Numbered from the stretch's first letter, positions 16,877-26,576 are shown. The stretch: DNA of 64,000 nucleotides from Filimonas zeae (GCF_014641615.1 NZ_BMIB01000007.1:93529-157528); one strand, 5' to 3'. Notes: generated by a model from the sequence alone, not told the origin. A program made the numbers and translations.

Positions 16877-18388
16877 CTACGCGAAAGAATAGCTGATATT
16901 GCCGTCTTTGTCATCCTTTAACTGAATGCCAAGGGCGGCTAATTCAGTTCTGATTTTGTCGCTGGTAACATAGTCCTTTTTATCCTTTGCTTCTTTGCGC
17001 ATGTTTATCAGCAACTGAATTACACCATCAAGCTTGCCATCATTGTTATATTCCTCTTCGCTTTTCAGGCCGAAAATATCTTCTACAAATACTTTCAGCT
17101 GACGCTGTAAAAGCGAAAGCGTGTTGGTGCTGATGGCATCTGCGGCAATGTGTTTGTCTTTAATACCATTAATTACAGGCACCAGTTCAAACATATTGGC
17201 TACCACTTTAGCAGTATTAAGGTCATCGTTCATGAACTCATCAAACTGCTCAACCAGTTTACGCACTTTTTCGTCCAGTGCTGCATCTGCTGCAGCGTGG
17301 TTGTTACCCACATTCATTTCCTGGCTGGTGGTGTAGGCTTCCCATAAACGTTTCAATCCTTTTTCAGTAGCTTTTAACGCCTCGTTGCCAAAATCAAGTG
17401 TGGAACGATAGTGCGTTTGCAGAATGAAAAAGCGGATAACCATGGGGTGGTAAGCCTGCTCCAGCGCCGGATGATTACCGGAGAACATCTCGGTAAGCTT
17501 AATCTGGTTGCCGTAGCTTTTGCCCATTTTTTTACCGTTTACGGTAATCATGTTATTGTGTAACCAGTAACGGGCAGGCGTTTTATGATTGCATACGGTG
17601 CTTTGTGCAATCTCACACTCGTGGTGCGGAAACTGCAGGTCCATACCGCCGCCGTGGATATCAAACTGCTGCCCCAGGTATTTGGTACTCATGGCCGAGC
17701 ACTCAATGTGCCAACCTGGAAAACCTTCGCCCCATGGGCTTACCCAACGCATAATATGCTCCGGAGGTGCATTCTTCCATAAGGCGAAATCTGCCTTGTT
17801 ACGCTTCTCTTCCTGGTTGTCAAGCTCACGTGAGCCTTCCTGCATATCTTCCAGAATACGTCCGCTTAACATGCCGTAAGGAGATCCTTTCACAGAAAAG
17901 TCTGCATCGTATTTTGCTACATCAAAGTACACGGAACCATTGGCTACATAAGCGTATCCGTCTGCAATGATTTTTTCAATCATCACTATCTGCTCTACAA
18001 TGTGGCCCGTTGCAGTGGGTTCAATGCTGGGTGGTATATTGTTAAACTGCAGCATGGCCCAGTGGTACAGGTTGGTGTATTTTTGCACCAGCTCCATGGG
18101 TTCCAGCTTTTCCAGTATTGCCTTGCTGCTTATTTTATCTTCTGCTTCACGGCCTTCCTCTTCAAAATGGCCCGCATCGGTAATATTGCGAACATATCTT
18201 ACTTTATAACCCAGATGTAAAAGGTAACGGTAAACAATGTCGAAAGTAATGAATGGCCGTGCATGGCCCAGGTGGCTTTCGCCGCTTACGGTAGGTCCGC
18301 ACACGTACATCCCTACATGCCCTGGTGTAATAGATTCAAAAGCTTCCTTTTGTCTGGTAAGTGAGTTGTATACTTTAAGCTGTGACAT
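16877..18388 (-). CDS. cysS: Cysteinyl-tRNA synthetase
   Basis: 503 residues. Class I signatures are present: the HIGH box as HLGH within YVCGPTVSGESHLGHARPF (near residue 38) and KMSKS as KKMGKSYGN (near 290). Zinc ligands are visible as the Cys of YVCGP, ECSAMSTKYLG and the HHECE segment. It charges tRNA-Cys with cysteine in the cytoplasm. No transcription terminator is evident at the convergent end. Confidence 0.97.
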   Translation of the reverse strand: MSQLKVYNSLTRQKEAFESITPGHVGMYVCGPTVSGESHLGHARPFITFDIVYRYLLHLGYKVRYVRNITDAGHFEEEGREAEDKISSKAILEKLEPMELVQKYTNLYHWAMLQFNNIPPSIEPTATGHIVEQIVMIEKIIADGYAYVANGSVYFDVAKYDADFSVKGSPYGMLSGRILEDMQEGSRELDNQEEKRNKADFALWKNAPPEHIMRWVSPWGEGFPGWHIECSAMSTKYLGQQFDIHGGGMDLQFPHHECEIAQSTVCNHKTPARYWLHNNMITVNGKKMGKSYGNQIKLTEMFSGNHPALEQAYHPMVIRFFILQTHYRSTLDFGNEALKATEKGLKRLWEAYTTSQEMNVGNNHAAADAALDEKVRKLVEQFDEFMNDDLNTAKVVANMFELVPVINGIKDKHIAADAISTNTLSLLQRQLKVFVEDIFGLKSEEEYNNDGKLDGVIQLLINMRKEAKDKKDYVTSDKIRTELAALGIQLKDDKDGNISYSFA

Positions 18389-18538
18389 AGATATAACCGG
18401 GTGATATGTTTATTTTAATGAATGGCGGAAAAACTTGTTCGGGTATAAAAATAGGAATAATAGTAGCTGCCTAGCAGCAACAGCATGCGGAGTGCAAAAA
18501 AGTAATGTTGATAGCGCGGAACATAATGCGAATATATC

Positions 18539-19657
18539 CTATTTTTTCAAACTTACATCAGCCACCAGCATCAGATGGTCGCTGAGGTCCTCATCTACCA
18601 TATCAAACTGATGAATTTCAAAACCGGGGTCGGGCAGAATATAATCTATGCGTAAAGTAGGGGCCAGGGCAATATAGGTGCGGCCAATGCCAAAGTCTTT
18701 GTCCAGAAAAGCATCCTGCCAGGCGCCACGTATCTGAAAATAGGTGTAAGAATTGGGAACATCATTAAAATCGCCGCAGATAACAGAAGGGTAAGGGCTA
18801 TCATCCAGGGTTTCCCTTACAATATTGGCCTGCAGGCCCCGCCGTGTAAACGCCACCTTCATTTTTTTGAACAGGTTTTTAGAGGCGTCAAACAACTCCT
18901 TATCCTGCTGCTGAATCCGTTCTATATCCTGGTAGTCCGAAGCGGAAAAGCGGAAAGATTGCAAATGGGTGGTAAATAAGCGGATGGTGTCTTCTCCTTT
19001 TACAATATCAGCATAAATAAGGCTTTCTGCACGCTTGCCGGGATATTGAATTTTACCGGAATGGATGATGGGGTAACGCGAGAAAATGATACTACCATAC
19101 AGAAAGAATCCCTTGCCTTTTTGATAGTCCTCAGAGAAGAAATAATGCGGATATTCTTTAATCAGCAAGCCGATATTATCGGCCTGGCTGCCTTGTGTAT
19201 AAGAGTGGTTAAATTCCTGCAGGCAGATTACATCGGCATGGGTATTAATAAGCGCAGAGGCAATTTGTTTGCGGATGGCTTTTTGTTTGTCGCGTCCCTT
19301 GCTTAAGCCCACCAGGCTGCCTACATTCCAGTCTGCAATGCGGATGCGTGGCTCTATTTTAACGTTGGTGAAAGTGCTTTTGGCGTTTATGGCAAACAAA
19401 GTACTTAGTTGTCTGAAGCCGACAAGAAGGGTTATAAATGGCAGTATGCCGAGGCGGGGTTTGGTAATAAGCCAGAACAGCATAAAAAACACCAGCAAAA
19501 TAACCAGATAAGGAACCATTAACCCCAGAAACCCGATAGGCCACCACGTAGCGGGTGTAAGATAAGGAACCAGGCAGGACAGCAGGAAAAGCACGCACAC
19601 TATGCAGTTGAGTACAATAAAAAAACGCTTGGTAAACCTGCGGATCATTCCTGCCAT
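18539..19657 (-). CDS. Membrane-anchored endonuclease/exonuclease/phosphatase family protein (paralogue 2)
   Basis: 372 residues from ATG 19657 (MAGMIRRFTKRF); a frame to 19714 exists but runs through a hairpin and is probably non-coding. Three hydrophobic helices occupy about residues 10-100, followed by the EEP catalytic domain: IADWNVGSL, ADVICLQEFNH (metal-binding Glu), FTTHLQSF, VICGDFNDVP and the final DLSDHLMLVADV (catalytic His). It probably acts on phosphodiester or phosphomonoester bonds outside the cytoplasmic membrane. It is the second of two tandem paralogues. The substrate, DNA, lipid or sugar phosphate, is unknown. Confidence 0.88.
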   Translation of the reverse strand: MAGMIRRFTKRFFIVLNCIVCVLFLLSCLVPYLTPATWWPIGFLGLMVPYLVILLVFFMLFWLITKPRLGILPFITLLVGFRQLSTLFAINAKSTFTNVKIEPRIRIADWNVGSLVGLSKGRDKQKAIRKQIASALINTHADVICLQEFNHSYTQGSQADNIGLLIKEYPHYFFSEDYQKGKGFFLYGSIIFSRYPIIHSGKIQYPGKRAESLIYADIVKGEDTIRLFTTHLQSFRFSASDYQDIERIQQQDKELFDASKNLFKKMKVAFTRRGLQANIVRETLDDSPYPSVICGDFNDVPNSYTYFQIRGAWQDAFLDKDFGIGRTYIALAPTLRIDYILPDPGFEIHQFDMVDEDLSDHLMLVADVSLKK

Positions 19658-19673
19658 GAAATCAGATTGTGAT

Positions 19674-19712
19674 GAAGGGCTTCGACCCGAGCTGTACGGC
19701 CGCAAGCCCTTC
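19674..19712. terminator. Perfect hairpin between the two EEP genes
   Basis: GAAGGGCTT pairs with AAGCCCTTC, extended by CG/CG pairs, around a 15-17-base loop. It lies between the stop at 19730 and the next start at 19657. No T-run follows on the minus side, so it may attenuate or stabilise rather than terminate. Confidence 0.5.
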
Positions 19713-19729
19713 AACGGAAAGGTAATTTT

Positions 19730-20851
19730 TTATTTTGGCACTGCCAAGGTGGTAATTACCGGAAAGTGGTCTGACAGGTGTACCCGCTCCACCTTGCAAT
19801 GCTGCACCAGCAGGCGTTTATCTGCCAGGCATACATCAATACGAAGGGTAGGGGAAAGCGCATCATAGGTTTGCCCCAGACCCAAACCTTTTTTCAGAAA
19901 AGCATCCTGCATATCGCCCCTTACCTTTTTATAAGTATAGCTGGCCGGAACGGAGTTCATATCTGCACAAAACACAACAGGGTGCGGGCTTGCTTTAAAT
20001 GCACTGTCCAGAATTGCCGCTTCTCTTGCATGCTCCAATGCTGTTTTCTTGATTTTGCGTGCTATAGATCCTTTTCTTTTATAGCTTAATTTATAAACAT
20101 TCTCGCTGCCCTGGCCGGTATTAGCGGTATCGCTATAAAGGCCCAGCGATGCCAGATGTGCTGCAATAACACGAACTTTGCGTTCTTTGATAACAACATC
20201 GGCAAAGGGGGCATGCTCTTTACTGCCATTGTTAAAGGCTATCCTGCCACTGTCTGCAATGGGAAGCTTTGAAAACAACATTGCACCCACCTCGGAATAC
20301 CCGCCTGCTACCTGATAAATATGGTCATTACTGAATACTTTGTACTTATAGCCAAGGCTGTCAAGAATATGGCTCATAGAAACCAGGCCTCTGCCATTAT
20401 TATAAGAGAGGTACTCCTGAAAACAAAGTACGTCTGCGTTGGAATTAACAATGGTGTTAATCATTTCCCGGCGTGGATTACCAATAGTATCATCTTTAAT
20501 TTCATGATCGTTCAGAAAAAAGAACACGTTCCAGGTAAGCACTGTTATTGAGCTGTCGCTTTTTTCCGGAGCATTGGGTGCAAACGGATTAAAAGCTATT
20601 GTGTTTCTGATATTGGCGAAGCCGGTAAGCAATACCAGCAGGGATATGATGGCGATGCGTTTGTTTTTGAACAATAGCGACGATGCCATTACAAGTAATA
20701 ACGCCAGCAATACAAAGGGAAAACCCAAAGCCAGTGCATCGGTAAAAAAACAAACTGAAGGCGACAGATAGCTGCTAAGGGCGCAGAGTATATAAACGGG
20801 CATAACTGCCCAGCAACCCAGCCGGTAGCAGGCGATAAAAAACTTTTTCAT
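19730..20851 (-). CDS. Membrane-anchored endonuclease/exonuclease/phosphatase family protein (paralogue 1)
   Basis: 373 residues with three N-terminal hydrophobic helices (about 10-85) and the EEP domain: LTWNVFFFLND, ADVLCFQEYLSY, IAAHLASLG, VVFCADMNSVPASYTYKKVRGDMQDAF and the closing HLSDHFPVITTL. Metal and catalytic residues look intact. It shares architecture and the SYTY...RGxxQDAFL block with the following gene, so the pair comes from a tandem duplication. It lies 15 bases downstream of a rhomboid gene, in the same minus-strand run with two rhomboids and rlmD. Confidence 0.9.
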   Translation of the reverse strand: MKKFFIACYRLGCWAVMPVYILCALSSYLSPSVCFFTDALALGFPFVLLALLLVMASSLLFKNKRIAIISLLVLLTGFANIRNTIAFNPFAPNAPEKSDSSITVLTWNVFFFLNDHEIKDDTIGNPRREMINTIVNSNADVLCFQEYLSYNNGRGLVSMSHILDSLGYKYKVFSNDHIYQVAGGYSEVGAMLFSKLPIADSGRIAFNNGSKEHAPFADVVIKERKVRVIAAHLASLGLYSDTANTGQGSENVYKLSYKRKGSIARKIKKTALEHAREAAILDSAFKASPHPVVFCADMNSVPASYTYKKVRGDMQDAFLKKGLGLGQTYDALSPTLRIDVCLADKRLLVQHCKVERVHLSDHFPVITTLAVPK

Positions 20852-20866
20852 ATTCGGGTACGGGGG

Positions 20867-21784
20867 CTAGTCCTGCTGTTCGCTGGCACGTTTTAAAAAA
20901 TCCTTTTCTTCCTGGCTCAGCGAGGAGTAACCCTGCTGGTTGATTTTATCAAGCAGATCATCTACGCGTTGCTGGGTGATGTTGGATTTTTTTTCATAAG
21001 GCGCGCGACTGGCCTTATAAAAATGCCTTTGAGATACAGGTTTATTGAGATGCTTTTTTTCCGGATTAAAAAGGCTGTCCACTTTATTGGCCAGTGTAAA
21101 CATCCACTCTCCCCAGTCGTTGCCCTTTTGCAGTTGCTTTATGTAAAGAAACCCGATAGCTGCGCCACCCAGATGTGCCAGTGCTACAGGCGCGTTGCCT
21201 GCGGCTACACTGGCATAATCAATTACAACAAATATGAGGGTAAGCACCCATAATGGAATGCCTCCGTTAAGCATGGTGAAGAGGCGATAGCCTGGCGCAA
21301 GCGTAGTGGTAGCTACCACAATTGCCATTAATGCGGCACCGGCGCCGTGCAAAGTCTGGGTAGTACCGATGTTAAGAGAAGGCACCAGGTTGGTGCTGAG
21401 CGCAAAGAACAGTGCTCCTGCAATTCCGCCATATAAATAAATAGGCACCAGCCGTCTGTTACCACTCAGATCCTGCAGAATAAACCCAAATGCCCAAAGC
21501 CATAACACGGTTCCTATGATGTCCCATATTTGATAATGGGTAAACATGTGCGTTATAATAGTCCATGGGTGTGTAAGCAATTCCTGCGGGTTAGCTGGCA
21601 TATTCAGCCAGCTAAGTATCTGTGTGTTATAAAGTTCAAGAGGCGTTGAGGACAAGCGATAAACAATCTGAATAAAAATGAGCACTACAAAAATCGTTGC
21701 ATTGGCAATAATCAGCCAGGTAAGTGAGTTGTTATCCTGGCCCAGTATCATCTTATTGCGTCTGCCTTGTTCCATAACTGCCAT
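20867..21784 (-). CDS. Rhomboid-like membrane protein without the catalytic serine
   Basis: 305 residues; six or more hydrophobic segments and a cytoplasmic charged tail (residues 230-305). The fold is rhomboid: HPWTIITHMFTHYQIWDII in the first helices, and the catalytic-His helix AHLGGAAIGFLY is intact. Where active rhomboids have GxSG, this protein reads HGAGAALMA, so the nucleophile Ser is replaced. It is likely a pseudoprotease, perhaps binding membrane substrates. The adjacent upstream gene encodes an apparently active rhomboid, 21 bases away, so the two may work together. Confidence 0.88.
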   Translation of the reverse strand: MAVMEQGRRNKMILGQDNNSLTWLIIANATIFVVLIFIQIVYRLSSTPLELYNTQILSWLNMPANPQELLTHPWTIITHMFTHYQIWDIIGTVLWLWAFGFILQDLSGNRRLVPIYLYGGIAGALFFALSTNLVPSLNIGTTQTLHGAGAALMAIVVATTTLAPGYRLFTMLNGGIPLWVLTLIFVVIDYASVAAGNAPVALAHLGGAAIGFLYIKQLQKGNDWGEWMFTLANKVDSLFNPEKKHLNKPVSQRHFYKASRAPYEKKSNITQQRVDDLLDKINQQGYSSLSQEEKDFLKRASEQQD

Positions 21785-21805
21785 ATGTGTAGATTAAAGA
21801 GAAAA

Positions 21806-22492
21806 TTAATAAAACCTGTTCCTGTTAGTCTTATTCCAAAAGTATACCAGTAAAAAGCCAACCAATGCGCCTCCCAGGTGGGCAATATGAGCAATATCGT
21901 CGCCCGGATTGCTTTGTATGGAAGAGTAGATTTCCAGTCCTATGTATCCGATAACAAACCATTTAACCTTAACAGGAAATGGTATGGGGAAGATGTATAC
22001 AAAGCTGTTGGGAAACAGGTAGCCAAAAGCTACAAGACAACCGTACACAGCGCCGGATGCACCTACTGTGGGTGTGTTTAAGCGGCCATAGTATTCGTAC
22101 GGACTCAGCTGACCATCCATAAACAACTGACCCAGGCTCTGGTTTTCGGTAAAAAGCACAATCATATGGCATAAGGCTGCACCTAAACCACAGGCTATAA
22201 AAAAAGTAATGAATCGTTTGGGGCCCCATATGTTTTCCAGCGTTGAGCCAAACATCCACAGCGCAAACATGTTAAAAAACAGGTGCGTAAAAGACCCGTG
22301 CATAAACATGTAGGTAACAAACTGCCACGGCTTAAAAAACACACTTTGCCAGGTATGCAATGCAAAAAGGGGTTCCAGGGGAATTTTACTGCCCACTGTT
22401 ACCTGTGCAATAAATACCAGTGTATTAATAATAATGAGGTTCTTAACTATGGTTGGCAGTACTTCAAATCTGCCGGGTCTGAATTCAGTCAT
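21806..22492 (-). CDS. Rhomboid family intramembrane serine protease
   Basis: 228 residues, six transmembrane helices. The catalytic Ser motif GASGAVYG (near residue 143) and the His helix AHLGGALVGFLL (near 203) form the Ser-His dyad. The L1/helix 2 segment WQFVTYMFMHGSFTHLFFNMFALWMFG is typical. It cleaves transmembrane helices of membrane proteins inside the bilayer. It is followed by the Ser-less paralogue and preceded by rlmD (25-base gap), all on the minus strand, likely one transcript. Confidence 0.95.
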   Translation of the reverse strand: MTEFRPGRFEVLPTIVKNLIIINTLVFIAQVTVGSKIPLEPLFALHTWQSVFFKPWQFVTYMFMHGSFTHLFFNMFALWMFGSTLENIWGPKRFITFFIACGLGAALCHMIVLFTENQSLGQLFMDGQLSPYEYYGRLNTPTVGASGAVYGCLVAFGYLFPNSFVYIFPIPFPVKVKWFVIGYIGLEIYSSIQSNPGDDIAHIAHLGGALVGFLLVYFWNKTNRNRFY

Positions 22493-22517
22493 ACTTGCGC
22501 TGTTAATTATTGTTCGT

Positions 22518-23960
22518 CTATCCTTTCAGTTTCAGTTGTACTACATTTTCTATGTGCAGCGTATGCGGAAACATGTCAACAGGCTGAATTTTCTCTACGG
22601 AATACTTTTCCGATAGCAAATTCAGGTCGCGGGCCTGGGTGGCCGGGTTACAACTAACATATACAATTACGGGGGCGGCAATATCCAGTAATTTGGAAAC
22701 CAGTTTTTCGTGCATACCTGCACGCGGCGGATCGGTAATAATTACATCCGGGCGTCCATGGGCAGCAAAAAAAGCATCGTCGCAAATGTCTATCACATCA
22801 CCAGCGTAAAAGGAAGCGTGTTGCAAACCATTGAGCGCCGCATTTTCCTTTGCATCTTCAATAGCTTCAGCTATTACCTCCACACCAATTATCTGCTTTG
22901 CTAATTTACTTACAAAAATGCCAATGCTGCCTGTTCCGCAATATAAATCGTAGACGGTTTGTGTACCATCCAAACCGGCAAAATCGCGTGTTATGCGGTA
23001 AAGCTGCTCTGCCTGGCGGCTATTGGTCTGAAAAAAAGATTTGGGGCTTATTTTAAACTGAAATTCTTCCAGTTTTTCAATTATGTGTCCTTTTCCGTGA
23101 TAAACCTGCGGCGATAGATCGAATAAACTATCGTTTTTCTTGGTATTGATGGTATACAGGAGGGTGGTTATCTGCGGAAACTGCTGCAACAGATAATCCA
23201 GCAACTCAGTCCGTTGCTTTTTTTCTTCGTAGCCAAAAACGATATTCACCATCAGTTCTCCGGTGGTTGCCAGGCGTACCTGCATGGTACGTAGCCAGCC
23301 TTCGTGCATACGGATATCGTAAAATGACCATTTTTTTTGCCGGGCATAAGCGGCAATGGCGTTACGGATATCGTTGGTGGGTTCGTGCTGCAGGTGGCAG
23401 GTGTTGATTTCTACCAGCTTATCAAACATGCCTTTGGCATGAAATCCGGCCACACCTGCTTTTTCTGTATGCTCAAACCGCTCTCCGCTTTCTTCCTGAA
23501 TGCGGCGGAGTTCCTGAAATTCGTGTTGCGGAATAAATCTTTTGGTAGAGAAGGTGTATTCCAGCTTGTTGCGGTAATAACGGGTTTCTTCACATCCGGC
23601 AATAGGCAGTATTTCAGGCAGGGGTACCTTGCCAATGCGCTGCAGGTTATCGGTCACCTGCTTTTGTTTATACTGTAACTGTTTGGTATAGGGTAACATT
23701 TGCCACTGGCAACCGCCGCAAATGCCAAAATGTTCACAAAACGGATCTACCCGGTCAGCCGAAGGTTGTTTAATACGAATGGCGCGGCCTTCAGCCCAAT
23801 CTTTTTTGTTTTTAGACAGCTGAATATCAACTACATCGCCGGGCACGGCGCTTTCTATAAAAACCACTTTACCATCTACCCGGGCCAGTGACCTGCCTTC
23901 TGCTGCGTAATCTTCTACCAGAACGTCCGGCAGCACTATTGATTTCTTTTTATTTCTCAC
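22518..23960 (-). CDS. rlmD: 23S rRNA (uracil-C5)-methyltransferase, RlmD/RumA family
   Basis: 480 residues. An N-terminal TRAM domain (about 10-65) is followed by iron-sulfur cysteines (CEHFGICGGCQW near residue 74), the SAM-binding motif VYDLYCGTGSIG, the DPPRAG motif and the catalytic Cys in VSCNPATQARDL (near 437). It methylates uracil C5 of 23S rRNA (U1939-type); the exact target is by family analogy. A -7-like element, TACCTTTG on the minus strand at 23972-23965, lies directly before the start. Confidence 0.93.
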   Translation of the reverse strand: MRNKKKSIVLPDVLVEDYAAEGRSLARVDGKVVFIESAVPGDVVDIQLSKNKKDWAEGRAIRIKQPSADRVDPFCEHFGICGGCQWQMLPYTKQLQYKQKQVTDNLQRIGKVPLPEILPIAGCEETRYYRNKLEYTFSTKRFIPQHEFQELRRIQEESGERFEHTEKAGVAGFHAKGMFDKLVEINTCHLQHEPTNDIRNAIAAYARQKKWSFYDIRMHEGWLRTMQVRLATTGELMVNIVFGYEEKKQRTELLDYLLQQFPQITTLLYTINTKKNDSLFDLSPQVYHGKGHIIEKLEEFQFKISPKSFFQTNSRQAEQLYRITRDFAGLDGTQTVYDLYCGTGSIGIFVSKLAKQIIGVEVIAEAIEDAKENAALNGLQHASFYAGDVIDICDDAFFAAHGRPDVIITDPPRAGMHEKLVSKLLDIAAPVIVYVSCNPATQARDLNLLSEKYSVEKIQPVDMFPHTLHIENVVQLKLKG

Positions 23961-23964
23961 TGTG

Positions 23965-23972
23965 CAAAGGTA
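23965..23972 (-). promoter_or_regulatory. -7 promoter element for rlmD
   Basis: On the minus strand the sequence reads TACCTTTG, the Bacteroidota -7 consensus, five bases before the rlmD start codon. The message would have an extremely short leader. A TTGG lies 23 bases upstream, slightly too far for the usual spacing. Confidence 0.5.
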
Positions 23973-24026
23973 TCAACTTCAACCTATTACCTTTTCCAAT
24001 AAATTTACGCTTCAATTCATGCGATC

Positions 24027-25508
24027 ATGCGAGGATTTTTGATTATTACGGCTTTGTGTGCAGCTTCGTTGACGGTGAGCGCACAACCCAAACCTAAAAA
24101 AGCAGCCCCGGCCGCTACCAGCGCCTCAGATGGGGGCTATCACATTCCGGTAACTATTACCCCACTGAAAAACTGCTGGGTGTATATCGGGTGTTATTAC
24201 GGCAAATTCCGTAACCTGTCCGATTCGGCCTGGCTGGATGAAAACAGCAAGACAGTTTTTGAAGGAAAGACCAAATTACCGGGTGGCGTTTACTTTCTTG
24301 TCAATTCTCAACATGTAATTCTGCAGGAGTCTGACTTTTTGATGGATGACAAGCAGCAGTTTTCTGTTTCTGCAGACACATTGAAATCGGGTGTGACCAT
24401 TACCGGTTCGGAAGAAAATGACATTTACCAGCAGTACACCAATTTTCTGGCAGAAAAAACGCCGGTATTAACAGGTTTACAGGCTGAACTGAAGCAGGCA
24501 AAAAGCAAGGCTGATTCAACCCGTATTCAGGAGCAATTGGTTGCCAACAATAAGGAGTTGAACGATTTCAGAGAATCGCTGATTACCAGATACCCGAAAA
24601 GCATGCTGGCGCTTTTTTTAAATGCGATAAAAACGCCGGAGCCGCCACCAGCTCCCAAACTGGCCAATGGAAGAACGGATTCTTTATTTCCGGCGTATTA
24701 TATTAAGAACCATTACTGGGATAATGTTCCGTTGCATGACGATCGTTTGTTACGCACTCCGTTTTTTGATGGCCTTAAGCTGGAGCCTTATCTGAAATAT
24801 TATGTAAGACCTGAGGCTGACAGTGTAATTGAAGATGTGAATTATATCCTGCTTTTATCCCGTGGCGGAAAAGACATGTTTAAATACCTGCTGGGCCGTT
24901 TTACAGATAAGTATATTAACCCGGAGATTATGGGGCAGGATAAGGTGTTTATTTTCCTGTTCAATAATTATTATAGTAAGGGTGATACTTCCTGGCTGAG
25001 CGCTAAACAGAAGGAATTCATCTTTAACCGTGCCTACAGCCTGATGGCTAATCAGATAGGAGAGCAGGCAGCTGCGCTTGATCTGGTAGATACAAGCGGT
25101 AAAGCCATGCCGATGTATGCGTTGAAGGCGCCGTTTACCTTTTTAATTTTCTGGGACCCCAACTGCGGACACTGTAAAGAAACCGTGCCCCGTATAGATT
25201 CTATTTACCGGGCCAAATGGAAGGCCAAAGGGGTTAAGATTTACGCAGTAAATATTGATGAAAAGGCGAATGATGCCTGGAAAAAATATGTAAAAGACAA
25301 CCATTTGAATGGCTGGTACCATACCTATCAAACCAAAGCACAACGGGACGCGGATGTTGCTGCGGGAAGAGCCAACTACCGGCAGTTATACGATGTGTTT
25401 CAAACCCCTACCATGTATCTGTTAGATGATCAGAAGCGTATTATAGGGAAGAAGCTGACTATTGAGCAGTTTGATGAAGTAATGTCGGCAAAGAAAAAAC
25501 AGCCTTAG
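24027..25508 (+). CDS. Secreted thioredoxin-like protein (TlpA/DUF5106-type)
   Basis: 493 residues. Signal peptide MRGFLIITALCAASLTVSAQ. Residues 40-130 form a beta-rich N-terminal domain of the DUF4369 kind (VYFLVNSQHVILQESDFLM), a helical linker (150-330) follows, and the C-terminal third is a thioredoxin fold with the redox motif CGHC (FWDPNCGHCKETVPRIDS) and the cis-Pro loop FQTPTMYLLDD. It is a periplasmic thiol-disulfide oxidoreductase, perhaps in cytochrome maturation or oxidative-stress repair. It stands alone, divergent from rlmD, and ends at a strong terminator. Confidence 0.9.
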   Translation: MRGFLIITALCAASLTVSAQPKPKKAAPAATSASDGGYHIPVTITPLKNCWVYIGCYYGKFRNLSDSAWLDENSKTVFEGKTKLPGGVYFLVNSQHVILQESDFLMDDKQQFSVSADTLKSGVTITGSEENDIYQQYTNFLAEKTPVLTGLQAELKQAKSKADSTRIQEQLVANNKELNDFRESLITRYPKSMLALFLNAIKTPEPPPAPKLANGRTDSLFPAYYIKNHYWDNVPLHDDRLLRTPFFDGLKLEPYLKYYVRPEADSVIEDVNYILLLSRGGKDMFKYLLGRFTDKYINPEIMGQDKVFIFLFNNYYSKGDTSWLSAKQKEFIFNRAYSLMANQIGEQAAALDLVDTSGKAMPMYALKAPFTFLIFWDPNCGHCKETVPRIDSIYRAKWKAKGVKIYAVNIDEKANDAWKKYVKDNHLNGWYHTYQTKAQRDADVAAGRANYRQLYDVFQTPTMYLLDDQKRIIGKKLTIEQFDEVMSAKKKQP

Positions 25509-25522
25509 TGCTGTATGGAATA

Positions 25523-25560
25523 AAAAAGCTCCATGGTCATGCTGGTCATGGAGCTTTTTT
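25523..25560. terminator. Bidirectional terminator between the thioredoxin-like gene and metF
   Basis: AAAAAGCTCCATG pairs with CATGGAGCTTTTT, with T-runs in both directions. It serves the plus-strand thioredoxin-like gene and the minus-strand metF. Confidence 0.85.
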
Positions 25561-25578
25561 ATTATGCTGTTTTAGCTA

Positions 25579-26532
25579 TTAAATTACTTTTTGTACCACC
25601 TGGTGAATAATGCTCGGCTTGCCAAGCGTATAATAATGGAGAACCGGAACGCCAAACTGCTTCAGTTCTTTGCTTTGCTGAACCAGCCATTCTGCACCTA
25701 CCTGCTCGCATTCCGCATCCGTTTTGCATTTCATGATTTCGTTGGACAGCTCGGTGGGTATGTCCACATGAAAAATGCGGGGTAACACAGATAACTGCTT
25801 TTTGCTGGTGAGGGGTTTCAGGCCCGGGATAATAGGAGCGGTAATGCCGGCTGCACGGCAGGCTTCCACAAACGCAAAGAACTTCTGGTTATCGAAAAAC
25901 ATTTGTGTCATTATATAATGGGCACCGGCGTCCACTTTCTCTTTCAGATAGCGCAGATCAATTTCAGGATTGGGCGCTTCAAAATGTTTTTCGGGATAAC
26001 CGGCAACGCCTATACAAAAATCAGTTTTGCCTCCATTCTGAATATCCTCATCTAGGTAAATACCGTTATTAAGATTGGTAACCTGTTTTAACAAATCAAT
26101 AGCATAGTTATTACCACCGGGTTCGGGGCTGAAAGATGCTTCGTTTTTAGGGGCATCACCACGAAGTGCCAGTACGTTATCAATGCCCAGGAAGTTAAGA
26201 TCAATGAGGGCGTCTTCTGTTTCGCGCATGTTAAACCCGCCACAGATAATGTGTGGTACGGCATCTACCTGGTAGTGGTTCATAATAGCGGCGCAAATAC
26301 CTACGGTTCCCGGGCGCTTACGTACTTCCACCTTTTCAAACGTGCCGTCTGTTTTCTTTTTAAACATGCTTTCGCTACGGTGGTAGGTAACGTTGATCCA
26401 GGAGGGCTTAAACTCCATCAGCGGATCCAGGTGTTCGTATATAGAATTGATGCTTTTGCCCTTGAGAGGAGGCAAAACTTCAAAGGAAATAAGGGTGTCT
26501 TTTGCCTGCGCAATATGCTCCGTAATCTTCAT
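25579..26532 (-). CDS. metF: Methylenetetrahydrofolate reductase
   Basis: 317 residues, single-domain bacterial type. Characteristic segments are SFEVLPPLKGKS (near residue 16), the NVTYHRSE strand, the FAD-proximal DNVLALRGDAP (near 137) and the TQMFFDN motif. It reduces 5,10-methylene- to 5-methyl-tetrahydrofolate for methionine synthesis in the cytoplasm. It is divergent from lptB; a 59-base gap separates the starts. Confidence 0.96.
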   Translation of the reverse strand: MKITEHIAQAKDTLISFEVLPPLKGKSINSIYEHLDPLMEFKPSWINVTYHRSESMFKKKTDGTFEKVEVRKRPGTVGICAAIMNHYQVDAVPHIICGGFNMRETEDALIDLNFLGIDNVLALRGDAPKNEASFSPEPGGNNYAIDLLKQVTNLNNGIYLDEDIQNGGKTDFCIGVAGYPEKHFEAPNPEIDLRYLKEKVDAGAHYIMTQMFFDNQKFFAFVEACRAAGITAPIIPGLKPLTSKKQLSVLPRIFHVDIPTELSNEIMKCKTDAECEQVGAEWLVQQSKELKQFGVPVLHYYTLGKPSIIHQVVQKVI

Positions 26533-26545
26533 CGCTTTTAAAAAA

Positions 26546-26576
26546 TTGGTGCAATATACACTTTACCTATTTTTGC
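26546..26576 (+). promoter_or_regulatory. Promoter of lptB
   Basis: TTGG at 26546-26549, a 19-base spacer, and TATTTTTG at 26569-26576 match the Bacteroidota -33/-7 consensus exactly in spacing. The start codon follows 15 bases later. Confidence 0.7.
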
